Source: Davidsoniella eucalypti (taxonomy: Eukaryota > Ascomycota > Sordariomycetes > Microascales > Ceratocystidaceae). Taken from it: a stretch of DNA of 64,000 nt. The DNA lies in contig RMBW01000101.1 of the NCBI GenBank assembly GCA_004009845.1, positions 1 to 64,000 on the forward strand, read 5' to 3'. Below are positions 24,015 through 35,941 of the stretch, one piece after another; position 1 is the first letter of the stretch, and every line of letters starts with the position of its first letter. A program made the position numbers and the translations under genes. The notes under the pieces were generated by a model. It ran no database searches. It was given only the letters and a program-made list of their open reading frames with translations, and was not told the origin of the DNA.

Positions 24015-25179
24015 ACTACTAAATTACTGCATAAACTAACGGGGCGGATTCTACTCCAATTCATGGCCCATGGCTTGACGTGAGAGACCAAGATTAGGAA
24101 AGTTTTATCTCACAGTGATGATACCGTGTGATGATATACATTTTTGCCCCGTTTAGTTTTTCTTTTTTATTTCTGTTTTTTTAGTCAGTTTCCATCGATG
24201 GTGACCAACTTAACCTAACTTTCCCTTTACATTGTCTTCCCCCCATATCTCCCTCCCCTCTCCCCACTTCTACATTCCCCTATTGGTTTACTCCGGCGTT
24301 GGCTTTCTTAACCTATTTATCTCTTCTGACGACATGATTTCTTTGGGACTTGGGTTTATTATCATTTTCTTTTCTCTTTGTTTTTTTCTCTCTCCCTCTT
24401 TTTGCTTCACATTACTGCTCAGTCATTATTGTTTCATGTCCAAGGTTTCAACATGTGGGTGCCATTATGATAGACGTCATTCTCTTATTAATTATTGACG
24501 TGGGGAGAATGGATGAACTGCATGTGTAGCTAGCTGTATTCGTAAAGCCCAAGAGACATGACGTTTCTATCACGACTAAGTAGTAGTTGGTAGTATGCAT
24601 AGATATGATATACGTATTCAAGAATGCTTTAGTGTGAGAAGATGATTTCTTTTTTCTAATTATTGGATGTTATAGAGATATTGAATATATATGATACAAG
24701 TAGAACAAGACACAAAGAACAATAAAGAAGAAACAGCATCTTGATCATAGAAGGAAAAAGGAGATCAGGACTGAATCAACAATAAGGAAGAACATGACTT
24801 TGAAGCAACAAGACGTTATGTTATCTGTGGTGATGGGAACACACGAAAGTGAGCATAAAAGTGAAAGATATTCGTTATTTTTGTTTGTTTCTTAAGTAGA
24901 CAGATATTATGTCGATGGAAAGGCATAACAAGTAAAATAATTTTTAAAAAACAAGAAGGCCTGAGCTGGGGGTATGTTACGAAAGAATGAAAAAATAAAA
25001 TAAAAAAGATAGAGTATGCTTCTCTTTTACTAGAAGCTATTCGTTTCGATATATAAAGCGATAGAAAACGCCGTTCTCTGAACCTAGATTGGGTTACAAG
25101 ATTTTTTTTTTTGGTTGTGAATAGTTTGGTACAAGATTTTACGGGTTTTGTTTTGGGTGGTTTCGTTTCGTGGATAAGT
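24015..25179. other. Intergenic between convergent rad23 and bdp1
   Basis: 3' flanks of two converging genes. AT-rich with T and A runs; no gene or repeat was recognised. Confidence 0.6.
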
Positions 25180-27324
25180 TCACCGACGTCTCCTGGCTCT
25201 AGCTTCTATACCAGCCAACACCGACTGCTGACCAGAAGCACCGTCATCTCTCGCCGCATTATCACCGTCCGCATCGTTGAAGAGCGCTTCACGTCTCCGA
25301 CGCATTTCCGACTCGTGTTCTTCCAGAATACGACGTTCCTCAGCCTCGTGTTCTTCGGCCAAGGCACGTTGGGCCGCTTCGATGCTCTCGACGCTTTCGT
25401 ACTCGAGACCGGTGCTGGCTTTGTAGGCTTCCATGTCGATCTTGACTTTCTTTTCGCCGACTAGCGCGGAGTTGATACGGCCGGGCGCCAGACGTTCTTC
25501 ACGATTGAATTTCATCTTGACGTGTCTTCGTGTCCGGCCCGGGAACATTTTACTAATCATCTCAAAGTCCGTGCCGAACATCTTGAGTGCATAATAAAAC
25601 TTTTCTGTATCGTTGGCTGCCCAGTGGTTGGGACCACGGAGTTTACTGCCGGTACGGAAAGAATTGCTGGTTATTAGTCGGGTGAAGTTGTCCTCGACTA
25701 CTACTTCCATACGCTCGCGTTGCATGGCGGCGCCCGCGTGACGATCTATGATTAGCGAGTTCTGGTTTACCACAATCTGTCCATCAATAACATCGAACTG
25801 TGGCCCAGCCGGCGCTACTGAGTCCGCCTCGGTCACGTGATTGCGGGTAGCGGGGGGAGGCGTAGCACTTGCGTTCTTGCTACCCTCACCAGAGATCTGA
25901 TTCCCTTCCAGCTTGAGGCGGCTCCGACGTTCTCTTTCCTTGAGTTCATCGTGACGACTGAATTTCTTGCCGATGCGTAGATCGCGAGTTAGATCGGCCA
26001 TTGTCAGCTTTTGCAAATCAACCGTCCTGTTCTCGGCGTCTAGCGGGGTTACTGAGCGGGCGCGTTGTCTACGCATCACCGAATCAGGAGCTGCACGACT
26101 GCGAGTCCGGCGTGTGGTTATTGGGATGCTACTGCCGGTGTAATTGTCGGGACCGACGCTGTCTGGATCGGCTTCGATAGTGGCTCGTGGCTTACGTTGG
26201 CGTTTAGTCGCAGTAGTAGAGCTTTCGGCCTTGCTATCGGCAACCACGGGTGCTTTGCGCTTGCGGGCGCTGCTCCGGGTGACGGGGGGGCTACTACTCG
26301 CGGCCACATCGTCTCCGACTACAGAGACATTGGTGCTATCAGTGGGCGTTGGCTGCGAGTCATCAGTAGTCGAGGGTGTTGAGGCGGCAGGGTGCAGCTC
26401 AGGCAGAAAATTTATCGAGGGCACCGGTTTTCTTTGTCGCTGCTGTCGTTGCTGGCCTGAAGGCTCTGGAGTCAAGAATCGACTTTGTGCGTTCGCGGGT
26501 GGTGCTGCTGCGGCATTATGTTCTTCGGACGCTACACTGCCAGATGGCTCTGGAGTGCTGATGGGCGGCGCCGATGTGGACTCTGCCGCCTGTGCTGATT
26601 TGGCTAGGGCGGGTTTCGCATGCTGAGTGGTGGTCTGTGGGTGGCTAGTAGCGCCTGCGCTGACCAGGGCTTCATTAGTCTTATCAGCAGGGGTGCTTGC
26701 ATGACTTGCTGGGGGAGTCACATCTTTTTGCGACGCATGCACTTTTGCATTTACTTGCGGCTTAGACAGATCTGGAAGGGGAACTCTAGTGGCAGTAGTG
26801 GTAGCAGCAGAGATAGTAGAAGGAGGAGGAGTAGAGGCAGAGGCGATAGAATGACCGATAGTGGGTTTCGATATCGGAACTGCGCCGTCGCCTTTAGCTA
26901 ATAGACGAGGTCGCGGACCACTACGAAATATGGGGACGGATGTAGAAACAACGGCGGCAGCAGCGGCGGCGGCCACAACGGACCGTGATTTCGGGATGAC
27001 AGCAGGCGGGGTATCTCGAGATGATGTCGGGGCAGCCGCAGTCGATTGTATCGGCGGAGAAGAATGCGAAGACGCTGCGGCACTATTATCGTCACCGGGC
27101 GTAGCAGCAGCAGAAACAGACGGAGATTGTGCGTCAACTGGACTAGCGGCAGAAGATGTGGTATCGGTAGGCGTTGGTGCGTTGGAGGACAAAGCGCTAG
27201 TGGCAAGAGGAGCAGCAGAGGTAGTAGAGGCGGTAGAAGCAACGGCAGCAGCAGGCTTGGCTCTAGGACCGATCTTTGGCTTGAAGGCGGGGCCGGTAGG
27301 CCTCTTCTTGAACATGGAACTCAT
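25180..27324 (-). CDS. bdp1: TFIIIB subunit Bdp1 (B'')
   Basis: A component of TFIIIB, which recruits RNA polymerase III to tRNA and 5S genes. It is a single exon of 714 residues starting at an ATG (27324). The N-terminal 400 residues are low-complexity Ala/Ser/Thr/Pro with MSSMFKKRPTGPAFKPKIG at the start. Around residues 415-470 is the region with TVDLQKLTMADLTRDLRIGK. The extended SANT domain at about 558-605 (FYYALKMFGTDFEMISKMFP, then RRHVKMKFNREER) is the hallmark of Bdp1. The C-terminus is charged and predicted helical (ALAEEHEAEERRILEEHE). It is transcribed away from bre1. Confidence 0.93.
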   Translation of the reverse strand: MSSMFKKRPTGPAFKPKIGPRAKPAAAVASTASTTSAAPLATSALSSNAPTPTDTTSSAASPVDAQSPSVSAAATPGDDNSAAASSHSSPPIQSTAAAPTSSRDTPPAVIPKSRSVVAAAAAAAVVSTSVPIFRSGPRPRLLAKGDGAVPISKPTIGHSIASASTPPPSTISAATTTATRVPLPDLSKPQVNAKVHASQKDVTPPASHASTPADKTNEALVSAGATSHPQTTTQHAKPALAKSAQAAESTSAPPISTPEPSGSVASEEHNAAAAPPANAQSRFLTPEPSGQQRQQRQRKPVPSINFLPELHPAASTPSTTDDSQPTPTDSTNVSVVGDDVAASSSPPVTRSSARKRKAPVVADSKAESSTTATKRQRKPRATIEADPDSVGPDNYTGSSIPITTRRTRSRAAPDSVMRRQRARSVTPLDAENRTVDLQKLTMADLTRDLRIGKKFSRHDELKERERRSRLKLEGNQISGEGSKNASATPPPATRNHVTEADSVAPAGPQFDVIDGQIVVNQNSLIIDRHAGAAMQRERMEVVVEDNFTRLITSNSFRTGSKLRGPNHWAANDTEKFYYALKMFGTDFEMISKMFPGRTRRHVKMKFNREERLAPGRINSALVGEKKVKIDMEAYKASTGLEYESVESIEAAQRALAEEHEAEERRILEEHESEMRRRREALFNDADGDNAARDDGASGQQSVLAGIEARARRRR

Positions 27325-28952
27325 GATGGCTTCGTAGTGTGTCGACGTCGGGCGTGCTCAGATAGGCGACCAGTGTTGTAGTTATAGTGGGATCGGGCGT
27401 GGGGCGAGAAACCTCAGCAATATTGCCGTGGTTGCGATAATGCAGTAATTGATTGTGCGGAGCAGACTGTAGAGACTGTGCTGCTATATTCGTACATATC
27501 GGGAATGATGGAGGGCCGACTTGATAGGCAATCAGCGAACAGTGATCGCGCAGAGATCAGCAGGTCTGGAGAGAGACGGGGAGAAGGAGGAGAAGAGTGT
27601 GAAAGCAAGAGCAAGCACGGGAAAAAGAAGGACAAGAGAGGAAAAAGAACAAAAAAATCTCGACGCGGCGATGTTGGAGAGTGGGTTGAAAGACGCTGTT
27701 AGCGGAGTTTTTTGACTTGTGCCGAAAAATCTGGCCATCAGCAAAAAAAAAAAGTTACAAAGAAGAGGCAATCCCGGCCAGCGGCCAAAAGGTGGGGCAA
27801 ATTGTTCTACCGACTGTTAGCCGACAGACTATAGCAGTATGGGCTCTACTAACAGCAGCTCGCGCAGAATGACGAACGCGCTTTGGAGGAGGCTAAAGAG
27901 ATCGAGGAATCCACTTCGAATGAGACCCACTTCCAGATAGCAGCTGCAGCCACTTTTAGCGACGGCCGCCTGTATTTTCAACTACGAAAAAAAGGAATTA
28001 TTTTTAATTGGAAAAGCCCCCAGAAAAATACTGCAGATTTTTAAAAAAAAAAAAATTTGAACGAGATAGTGTTTTTTTTTCTCTTGCTATGCTAGTATCT
28101 TTTCTTTGATATACGGCGTCACCAAAGTCGGAAATGCTCAAACAATGGTGATATGCGCAACGAAAAAAAATAATTCACAGCCAAATACAACGACAATTTC
28201 CTTGTCTGGCAAGGCAATTAGTCTTTTTCTTTCTTGTTTTTTTTCTTGCCTTGTATTTTCTCTCTGACTACGCTCTTCTTCTTCAGTTCATAGCCCCTAG
28301 TCAACTAACTAGCTGTTGACAGACTCAACAGCCCCAACCGCGCTATTGCTGTCGCCCATTACAGATACTTTGCATTTCTGCATTTATTCCCCCCCCCCCC
28401 CCCCGTCGCAAAAAAAAATATTAAAAAATAGAGTCCGCGTCTTTCCCACTCAAGGCTGTGACTGCCTGTCTTTAGTTTTTTTTGTGCTTTCGTGTGTGCT
28501 AAAGGCAGCTTTTGTTTTCTACCTCTTTTTTTTTTATACTATATTCCTTAGCAGCATCTCGACCAATTCCGCCGTCTATTTTCCTCGCTGCTCTTCTTGG
28601 CCGGCTCATATTCGGTTCGTCCGCTTTGTTTATCGTCCTCTCACAACAGCCGCCTTCTGATCTCTGATCTCTGATATCTCACATCAACCGCGTCGTAGCA
28701 TCTTCGCCGCCCCGATTGTCCTTCCATCGCCATCTTCAGCCTGTGGCGCACCGGCTGACTTCTTGCTGTCTTTTCTTCTTCTTTTCGCTTCTCTTGGCAC
28801 TGCCGCCTGCTGCTAATTGGCTTCTCCCCTGTCATTGCCGCCCTCAGTATCATTTATCGGCTTCATCAACCATCGCCACAGCGCCTGTCGTGCTGTCTGT
28901 CCCCCATCTTCTCCCTTCCTGTCCTCCTCCTAGCGTGTCCCCGTAGAGTCTC
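27325..28952. promoter_or_regulatory. Divergent promoter region of bdp1 and bre1
   Basis: This 1.6-kb spacer separates the two divergent start codons, so it must contain both promoters. It has many homopolymers, including a run of 16 C at 28389-28404. No binding site can be named with confidence. The pyrimidine-rich stretch at 28450-28950 is probably the bre1 leader. Confidence 0.5.
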
Positions 28953-31782
28953 ATGCCCGTTGCGACTACACGCTCCCCGCGCTCCTTGTCCATATCCAGC
29001 ATGGATAAGATGGAGGAACGAAAGAGAACTGCGTCCACCGCCAACGCCGACGAGGTCGCACCGCCTCGCAAGAGACACGCCACCAATGCGAATGAGCGCG
29101 AAGAGTTTGAGAAACACGAGAACCAGCCAGAAGAAGCTTGGATCACAGTAAGTCCGTCGTGATACTATCATCACCATCCATCTTCGTCTTGCCATTCGTC
29201 GTCGGCCAGCCGTACCATAGCGGCCAAGCCAGTCTACGCGACGCGACTACAGCCTCTCCCTGACCTTGGAGATGGTCGAATGTGCTGTCACCAATATCAG
29301 CTCATCGTTCAAACCACATGTATTCAGACATCCGTCTTCGCGTGGTCTACGTAACGATATGCCACACATCTCCCCCCAATGCCTCATCACGCACATCCCG
29401 GGCCTTGCGATTGCCAGTCTCCGACTCAAGCTAACCAATCATGTTCTTTGCTTAGGCTTTCACCAAAGGCGCCATTTATCGTCGCATGAACGAATATCGC
29501 CGCGAGGCACAGACTTTCTCCAACCGCCTAGAAGAACTTCATAAGCGATCTCTCTACCACGATGATCATATACGCATCGTCGATGTTTGGTGGCGACAGG
29601 TATGACCGACCACATATCCTAATTTGACTGCCTGCCTACTTTGCGTACTCTAGTCACAAGTAAACAAGACATGCAGTCGTACGACGCCCGAAAATCATGA
29701 CTGACCCACCATGTTTTGTAGTTCTTCGACGAGATAGAATTATTGTTCACGCCTCACACATTGGTCATGGAAATCCCTTCTGACGGTACGCATAACTTCA
29801 CACCTCCTGACTCCCGATACCATAGACATGGACCCCTCACAATACATGCTTGCGCATCACCGCATATAAACATATTCATGAGCACTAACTAACTCTGTAT
29901 CTTTGACTGCAGAATCGGCACTCGTCTCTCGTGTGTCTTTTCAGGACACTGCTGATTTCCAACGCCACCTTGATGAGAAAAAACGATCACTTTCCGCCAG
30001 GGCCGACGCCCTCATCTCCAAAATCGCTGCTAATAGAGGACCCATCTCTCCATCTGTCGCTAGCTTAGAAAACCAAATCGTCCAATTGTTGGCTAGCCAA
30101 AAGGAATATCTTGTGAGACTCGACCGCTTTTCATGTGAGAAGGAGCAATTATCGGAACAACTTAATACGGCAACGTTGCGCTACTTCAAAGCAGAAAAGA
30201 AGCTTGACCGCGTCAAAAGTGCACAGGTCCATAAACTCGAGCAACAAGCGTTATCAAAAGACTCACGCCCGGGTGAGGGCTCAAACGGACATAACGAACC
30301 TTCTAAAGAGCCCTCCGCCCATTCCTCTGAACTCAAGGCTCAGGTCGAAGAAGAGCGAGCTGTTATACAGAAGCAAAAAGACCAATTGGCTGTCTTGTTG
30401 GCCGAAAACAAGACTCTACAGGAAGACAACTCAAAACTCAAGATTAGCAAAGATGTCATGCAAGACGAAGACTACATGCGTACAGACCTATACAAAGCCT
30501 TCCGTGCAAAGAACGAAGATCTCATCAAGCAAGTCAACCACCTCGACAGTACCAACTCGCAAATCCGGTCCGAATGCGAAAAGCTCCTAGCAGAAAGAAC
30601 CGCCTTCAAGCGTGAACTTGATGCCGAATCACAAACAGTCACAACCGAACTCAACAACGAGTTACTCTCTCTACACGCAGATTTGGCACGTATTCGCGCA
30701 TCCCGCGATGAATGCCTAGCCGAGTTGAATTCAAAAAGACAACTTCTCGAACAGGATCACTCTTCGCTAGTACATCTTAAGGAATTGGTTGCTGCCAAGG
30801 ACGACCATATATCTGGCCTAGAAACCAGGCTTGTCCGTCTTGAGCCCAAGGAAGATACAGAAATGGCAGACGCCGATAAGAAGGTGGATGACATTCCTGA
30901 TTCTGAACTTCGCGCCAAGTACCAAAAACTCCAGCAAGACTACGACAGTATTAACAACGAGCTGCCGTCAATGAGCGCGGCATATCGCAAGGCCATGGCT
31001 CTGGCCCATAGCAAAGCTATGAATCTAGAGAGCCTAGAGAAGAAGCTCGAATTCATGACAGCCGAGAAGGGTCGCATGGACCAAAAGTACTTTGCAGCAC
31101 GAAAAGACACCGATATGCAAGCCACCGAAATCAACGCTATGCGGCGGCAAAACAGCAAGAATGCCGAAATCATTTCACAACTTAAAGAGGTGGAAACCAG
31201 CAACCGGGCTGCTATGGCCGCACTGGAGAAGCAATTGCAGCTCCTCAGGCAGTCCAACATTGCCCTCACAACAGAACACTCTAAGCTAGAAACCGACAAT
31301 ACCGACGTGGTGCGTAAGAGCGAGACCATGGCCAAAGAGGTACAGACTCTCAAGGAAGTGCTTGCCACACGTGATGCGTCACTTTCAGAGCTTCGGGGCG
31401 ATATTCTTAAGCGAGAGACAGAAACCGAGCGCCTCAAGGTTAAGGTCGATGCGCTTAGCAAAGACAGAGACTCGTGGCGTCGCAAAGGCGAAGGCAATAC
31501 CACCGAGTCCGAAGCCAACCTCCGAGTAAGTTTTCTTTTTCTTTTTCTTCTTATCACGTCATTCCGTGACTATCGTGGCCTTTTTTACTAACATGTTTCG
31601 GTGATAAGACTCTCATGCTCTGTAGTATCTGCAATGCTCGGTTCAAGGATACTGCACTCAAGGTCTGTGGTCACATGTTCTGCAAAGAGTGTGTTCAAGA
31701 TCGTATCTCAAACCGCATGCGCAAGTGCCCCAACTGCTCCAAAGCGTTCGATAAGATGGATCTCTTGTCCGTACATCACTAG
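28953..31782 (+). CDS. bre1: E3 ubiquitin ligase Bre1 (histone H2B)
   Basis: A nuclear RING E3 that, with Rad6, monoubiquitinates histone H2B. Exons are 28953-29147, 29456-29599, 29722-29785, 29913-31525 and 31609-31782, all with GT-AG borders and matching phases, giving 729 residues. The start region has basic patches (KMEERKRT, PPRKRHA). Residues about 65-650 are almost wholly coiled coil. The last exon encodes the C3HC4 RING: CSICNARFKD, CGHMFCKECV, RMRKCPNCSKAF, ending with DLLSVHH. Length and RING-at-C-terminus layout are as in fungal Bre1. An ATG at 29001 is a possible alternative start. Confidence 0.95.
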
Positions 31783-32369
31783 GAACGCTGATCTACCAAC
31801 ATTTACGTTCCTCTTTTCGGTTTTCCTCTCTCGGTTTTTTTCTTTTTGTTAATTGATATCCCCCCTTTCCTTACTATTCTTCTTTTCTGGGCTAATTGGC
31901 CGTCTTTACGTGTCCACCTGGTCGGTCGGCGAATCGTTTACTATTTATTTTTATTAGCTGTGGTTTCATGGATACAACATTGGTTTCTATTTTCTGCGTA
32001 TTTTCTTGATTTCTTCTTCTCTTCATTTATCATTCTTACCTTATACATTGCGCAGGCCGCCAAGTAAGTACACTGAACTAGCTTGGCCAGCGTTCTGGGA
32101 TTGCCGGAGTTAGCGGGAAGGGCTCGGACACATGATAGACACAGGCCATATGCCATTTTGGACTTGAGATGGATGCCATCATATTAATTACATCTTGGGG
32201 TATTCGTGGTGGATTGCTATTTATGCCGAGCTTAATTATTAGCATTATAAACTGTATCTACATATATATTTCTACGCACAATCTTTGTAGACATGACTGT
32301 CAACGCTATATGGCAGAACGATCTCGTATATATACTTGGGTGAGTGCTCGTCGTCGTCGGTCATTCTAA
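31783..32369. other. Intergenic between convergent bre1 and the SARAF-like gene
   Basis: 3' flanks, T-rich. No gene or repeat recognised. Confidence 0.6.
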
Positions 32370-33203
32370 TCATCTCCTCCGTGTACCTCCGTAGCCGGTG
32401 CTTCCATGGGTTTCGGATCCGAATCCTCGCCGCCCTCCAAATCCTTGGTTCATATTGCGTCGTCCGTAGTATGGATCATCACGATCACGGCCCATCGCGT
32501 AGCCCGCCGCAGCACCAGAAGCCAAGCCAGTCCAGAAGCCCGGTTTCCAGCCTTGCTCACCACTAGTTTTGTCGCCCCAACCTGAATATCCGTCGCCGCC
32601 ACCCGGACCCCATCCGGGGCCCCATCCGCCTCCGGGACCGCCCCGGAATCCCCTCGGTGGACCACGGCGGATATTCGGGTTATTCGTACAACTTGCCCAC
32701 ACGAAAAAGGCCAGGACTCCGCCGAACATTAACATGAACAGAGCGACGGTCAGTGGGCTGGATTCTTTTATGTCGGGATTCAAGGCACGGCCATGCGCCG
32801 TTAGTGCCAGGCGATATTCGACGCCACACGAGCCACGGAGGACGTATGGATCGTCGGAAGACGAGTAGCCTTCGCAGATGACGTCAGTCGACGAAAGCTG
32901 CACAGTATCCGGTACCTGGGCTGTACACGCCCATTGGATATCGTCATCATCGTAGCCTACGCCATCGTTGACGCAGCGCATCGTAGTTAGTGGCGCTAGA
33001 TCACATAATGCGGCGGGTGAGATGCAGCGGAGTTGCGGGATGGGAGAGACGCGACGCGCGGTTGTTTTGCGGCCGGCATGGAGAGTTAGAGAGGCTACGT
33101 CGGATAGTAAGATGGCGTCTTTGGACTGTTTCCAACCGGCTGAGACGAGGTTGGGTGAGAAGAATAAAGCAAGATAGAGGCTGCTTAGAGATGGCGGTTT
33201 CAT
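32370..33203 (-). CDS. SARAF-like ER membrane protein (DUF1183/TMEM66)
   Basis: Animal SARAF is an ER membrane protein that limits store-operated calcium entry; fungal members are little studied. It is a single exon of 277 residues, and I use the ATG at 33203 (MKPPSLSS) because the longer frame begins at TTG. A signal peptide (SLYLALFFSPNLVSAG) is followed by a luminal domain with conserved LRCISPAALCDLAP, WACTAQVP and VICEGYSSSDDPYVLRGSCG. Six or more cysteines there probably form disulfides. One membrane helix follows (PLTVALFMLMFGGVLAFFVW), then a cytosolic Gly/Pro/Arg/Trp-rich tail ending GYGGTRRR. Size and order match the family. Confidence 0.9.
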   Translation of the reverse strand: MKPPSLSSLYLALFFSPNLVSAGWKQSKDAILLSDVASLTLHAGRKTTARRVSPIPQLRCISPAALCDLAPLTTMRCVNDGVGYDDDDIQWACTAQVPDTVQLSSTDVICEGYSSSDDPYVLRGSCGVEYRLALTAHGRALNPDIKESSPLTVALFMLMFGGVLAFFVWASCTNNPNIRRGPPRGFRGGPGGGWGPGWGPGGGDGYSGWGDKTSGEQGWKPGFWTGLASGAAAGYAMGRDRDDPYYGRRNMNQGFGGRRGFGSETHGSTGYGGTRRR

Positions 33204-34679
33204 TGTTTCAGACGGTTTCAAACGTGTGGCTTGTAAAATAAACTGAAGAACAAAACGATTGAGAAGAAAGGGTTAGAAATTACTATATGTACCCTAACCT
33301 GACAAGGAGACAACTGAAATTCAATGAATAACAAAATTTCAATCTAGAAACTTCGAGTCCTTTCGACAATGTGTCAAGAACTAAAAATAAAATTTAAGCA
33401 CTGTCTTGCGCTGGAGCAAAAAGATGGTCAAATCGATGTTTATACCAAGTGACGGATAGGGTTAGTTGAAATTTCACGTGAAAATGTAACATCTTTTCTA
33501 AGTGTCTCTGTAAAGGATTATCCTAGAATAAAAAGACCAATAACTAAAGTAAAACGTTGTGACAACCAGGGAAATGGAAACGAAACGCAAAGGCAAAATG
33601 AACGTTGTAGCCGTAAGGAAAAAAGGATTAAACACTGAAAAATACACCGCAAGTAAAATAAAGTCACAAAATCCAGGTAAGATCATTATATTACTACCAA
33701 AACAGGATCTATATATTTTCTGCTCATTCACCTACATTACATTAGGTAGTTATACAGACAACAAATTGGGAGAGAATCAGTATTACCGTTCGTGTAGAAG
33801 CACTGTAGGCAATGGTGTAATATTGATCATTTTGTCTATCGTGTAGTTGTAAACTGTACAGCAGGAAGGTAAAAGGGTGTATCAGAGTCCATTCATTCTC
33901 AGTTCTATTGTTAATGCCTTTTCTTCATGCCGTGGAACAGATGTGATATCAATATACAATCGAAGACACATGAAGCTATTACTAACTGATGGTATGTACC
34001 ACATCTTATTGCTATGTGCCCTTTAGCCTCCGTGTGCTTATCGGTGACCTAGATGGCAGCATCGGGCCCTTGTCAATGCCCAAATCAGTTTCAGAGCTGG
34101 CTTAGACAGCCACATTGCGGTCTTAGATCTTAGTTGCTTGGGGGCATTGGGGCCAATGGCCAGAGTAGGCGTGGCGGCATCCACTCTTAGCACTGAACAA
34201 TGATGCTATCATGGGTGAATTCCATTCCAAAATCTATCTGGAATATATGTCAGCAGTTGTGAAGTCAAGCTGAGATTTAGTGCAGTTAGCAGGGAATGAT
34301 GTTGACGGTGAGGATGAACGATGATGCTCTACCCAGTGATGAGCTTACAGAGTGCCACAGACAAAGTGGCCAATGCAAACCAGCGGGCAACGTTGGTATG
34401 AAAGGTACAGATAATGATTTACGAGCCAAGACCAGATTATTAATGAATGATCAGGCATAAGCAAGTGTCTCATTGTCCAAACGATGCAAAGGAGGATCTT
34501 TAGCGTTGAAAACAAATCGGTAGTAAAGATATCAGACGTTAGGTGGCAATGAATCACGATAAAGTTATGAAGATATCAATTCGCAGTTATGTATATACTA
34601 TTTGGAAATTTACAATATAGGTTCTCACTAACATCTTCGTAGAATTACATCGGTTCCCTTGACTCATGTACTGAATGGA
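33204..34679. other. Intergenic, no gene seen
   Basis: AT-rich spacer between the SARAF-like gene's 5' end and the thiolase 3' end. No gene or repeat recognised. Confidence 0.55.
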
Positions 34680-35941
34680 TCACTCCCGCACAAAGACACC
34701 GGCCATGCCCATACCCGTACCAACACACATACTAACCACAGAGACCTGTCCATCCTGGCGCCGCAGGCCATGCAGTGCCGTGACCGCCAGTCTCGCACCA
34801 GTAGCGCCCAGCGGATGACCGAGAGCAATAGCGCCGCCATCCGGGTTGACCTTACCAGCCGCATAAGCGTCTTCCAAGCCCAACTTACGCAGTGAGTATA
34901 CGACCTGGCTAGCGAAAGCCTCGTTGATTTCCCAGCGGTCGATATCGGACGTGGCGAGACCGAGACGGCGTAGAAGGGCTGGTACGGCGTGGACGGGGCC
35001 AACGCCCATTTCGTCGGGCGCACAGCCGGCTACGGTAGCACCGCCGAATTTCCCAACGATGGAGCCCGAGAGACCGAGTGCGGTGGCTGTAGACCGGCGC
35101 ATCAAGAGCAGACCGGCAGCGCCATCGCTGATTTGCGAGCTATTGCCCGCCGTGCTAGAGCCATCGGCGGCGAAAGCTGGCTTGAGTTTCGCCAGGCTCT
35201 CGAGGGTAGTCTGCGGTCTCACGCCGTCGTCTTGGGTAGCAGTGACGAGCCGCGGCTGCAGATCCGCTTCGCTTGCGGTGCCGGTCTTCGGCGGAAGGGG
35301 GTAAACATGGTAGTCACGGGAGCGATTTCGGCATCGAATGCACCCGAGGTCTGGGCAGCTGCAGCACGACGATGAGATTCGAGCGCTAGAGCATCTTGGT
35401 CTGCACGCGAGATGCCGTAGCGTTTCGCAACGTTCTCACTAGTCAAGCCCATCGGCATGAAGCAATCGCGGGCATGTTTAGCTTCATCCGCCGGATCCAC
35501 TAGTGCCGGCCAGAAGACCGTGGGGATGGCACGGCTGCCGTAGTTCCGGCTCATGCTCTCCATTCCGGCGGCAATGCCCACGTCTATATCACCGTTCGCA
35601 ATGGAAGCTGCTACGGAAGCGATACTTTGTAGGGATGAGGCACAGGCGCGATTCACGGTGTACAGCGAGGTTCTGTGCGGGTCGATGCCGGGGACGGTAT
35701 TGAGTGCAGCCCGGGCGGCTTTGGAGCCTCCGAGCTCGGATAACACCGTGCCTACGGCGACATCGGCTACGGCGCCTGAGACGCCGGGTGCGGCTGTGAG
35801 ACCGCGCAGGACGGATGCCAGTAGCTCTTCGGGATGGGCATCCTTGAGCGGACCGCGGTAGGCGCGTGTGATGGGGGTGCGCAGGGCAGAGAGGATGACG
35901 ATGTCGGCCGGAGCCTTGGTGGTTAGAGCACGCAGTGCCAT
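34680..35941 (-). CDS. 3-ketoacyl-CoA / acetoacetyl-CoA thiolase, with one frameshift in the sequence as given
   Basis: A thiolase that cleaves 3-ketoacyl-CoA to acetyl-CoA and a shortened acyl-CoA, or makes acetoacetyl-CoA in reverse. It starts at the ATG at 35941 (MALRALTTK). The nucleophile Cys is about residue 100 (VNRACASSLQ); later motifs are NEAFASQV, GGAIALGHPLGATG and CVGTGMG. The frame changes once, at a run of five G (five C on the coding strand) at 35297-35301. The protein upstream ends EIAPVTTMF and the downstream frame continues with KTGTASEADL and then DGVRPQTTLESLAKLKPAF, which is normal thiolase. No intron of plausible size explains it, so one base is missing either in the genome or in the assembly. 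Corrected length would be about 420 residues. No PTS2 is evident at the N-terminus and no SKL at the C-terminus (FVRE). It is head to head with the CoA-transferase gene. Confidence 0.85.

Noticed and set aside
28389..28404. Run of 16 C
   Set aside because: A simple homopolymer in a divergent promoter; length is uncertain in sequencing and no structure surrounds it.
35219..35310. Intron in the thiolase gene
   Set aside because: The only GT...AG pair bridging the frame change would give an intron of about 21 bases, far too short; the protein is continuous on either side of a homopolymer.
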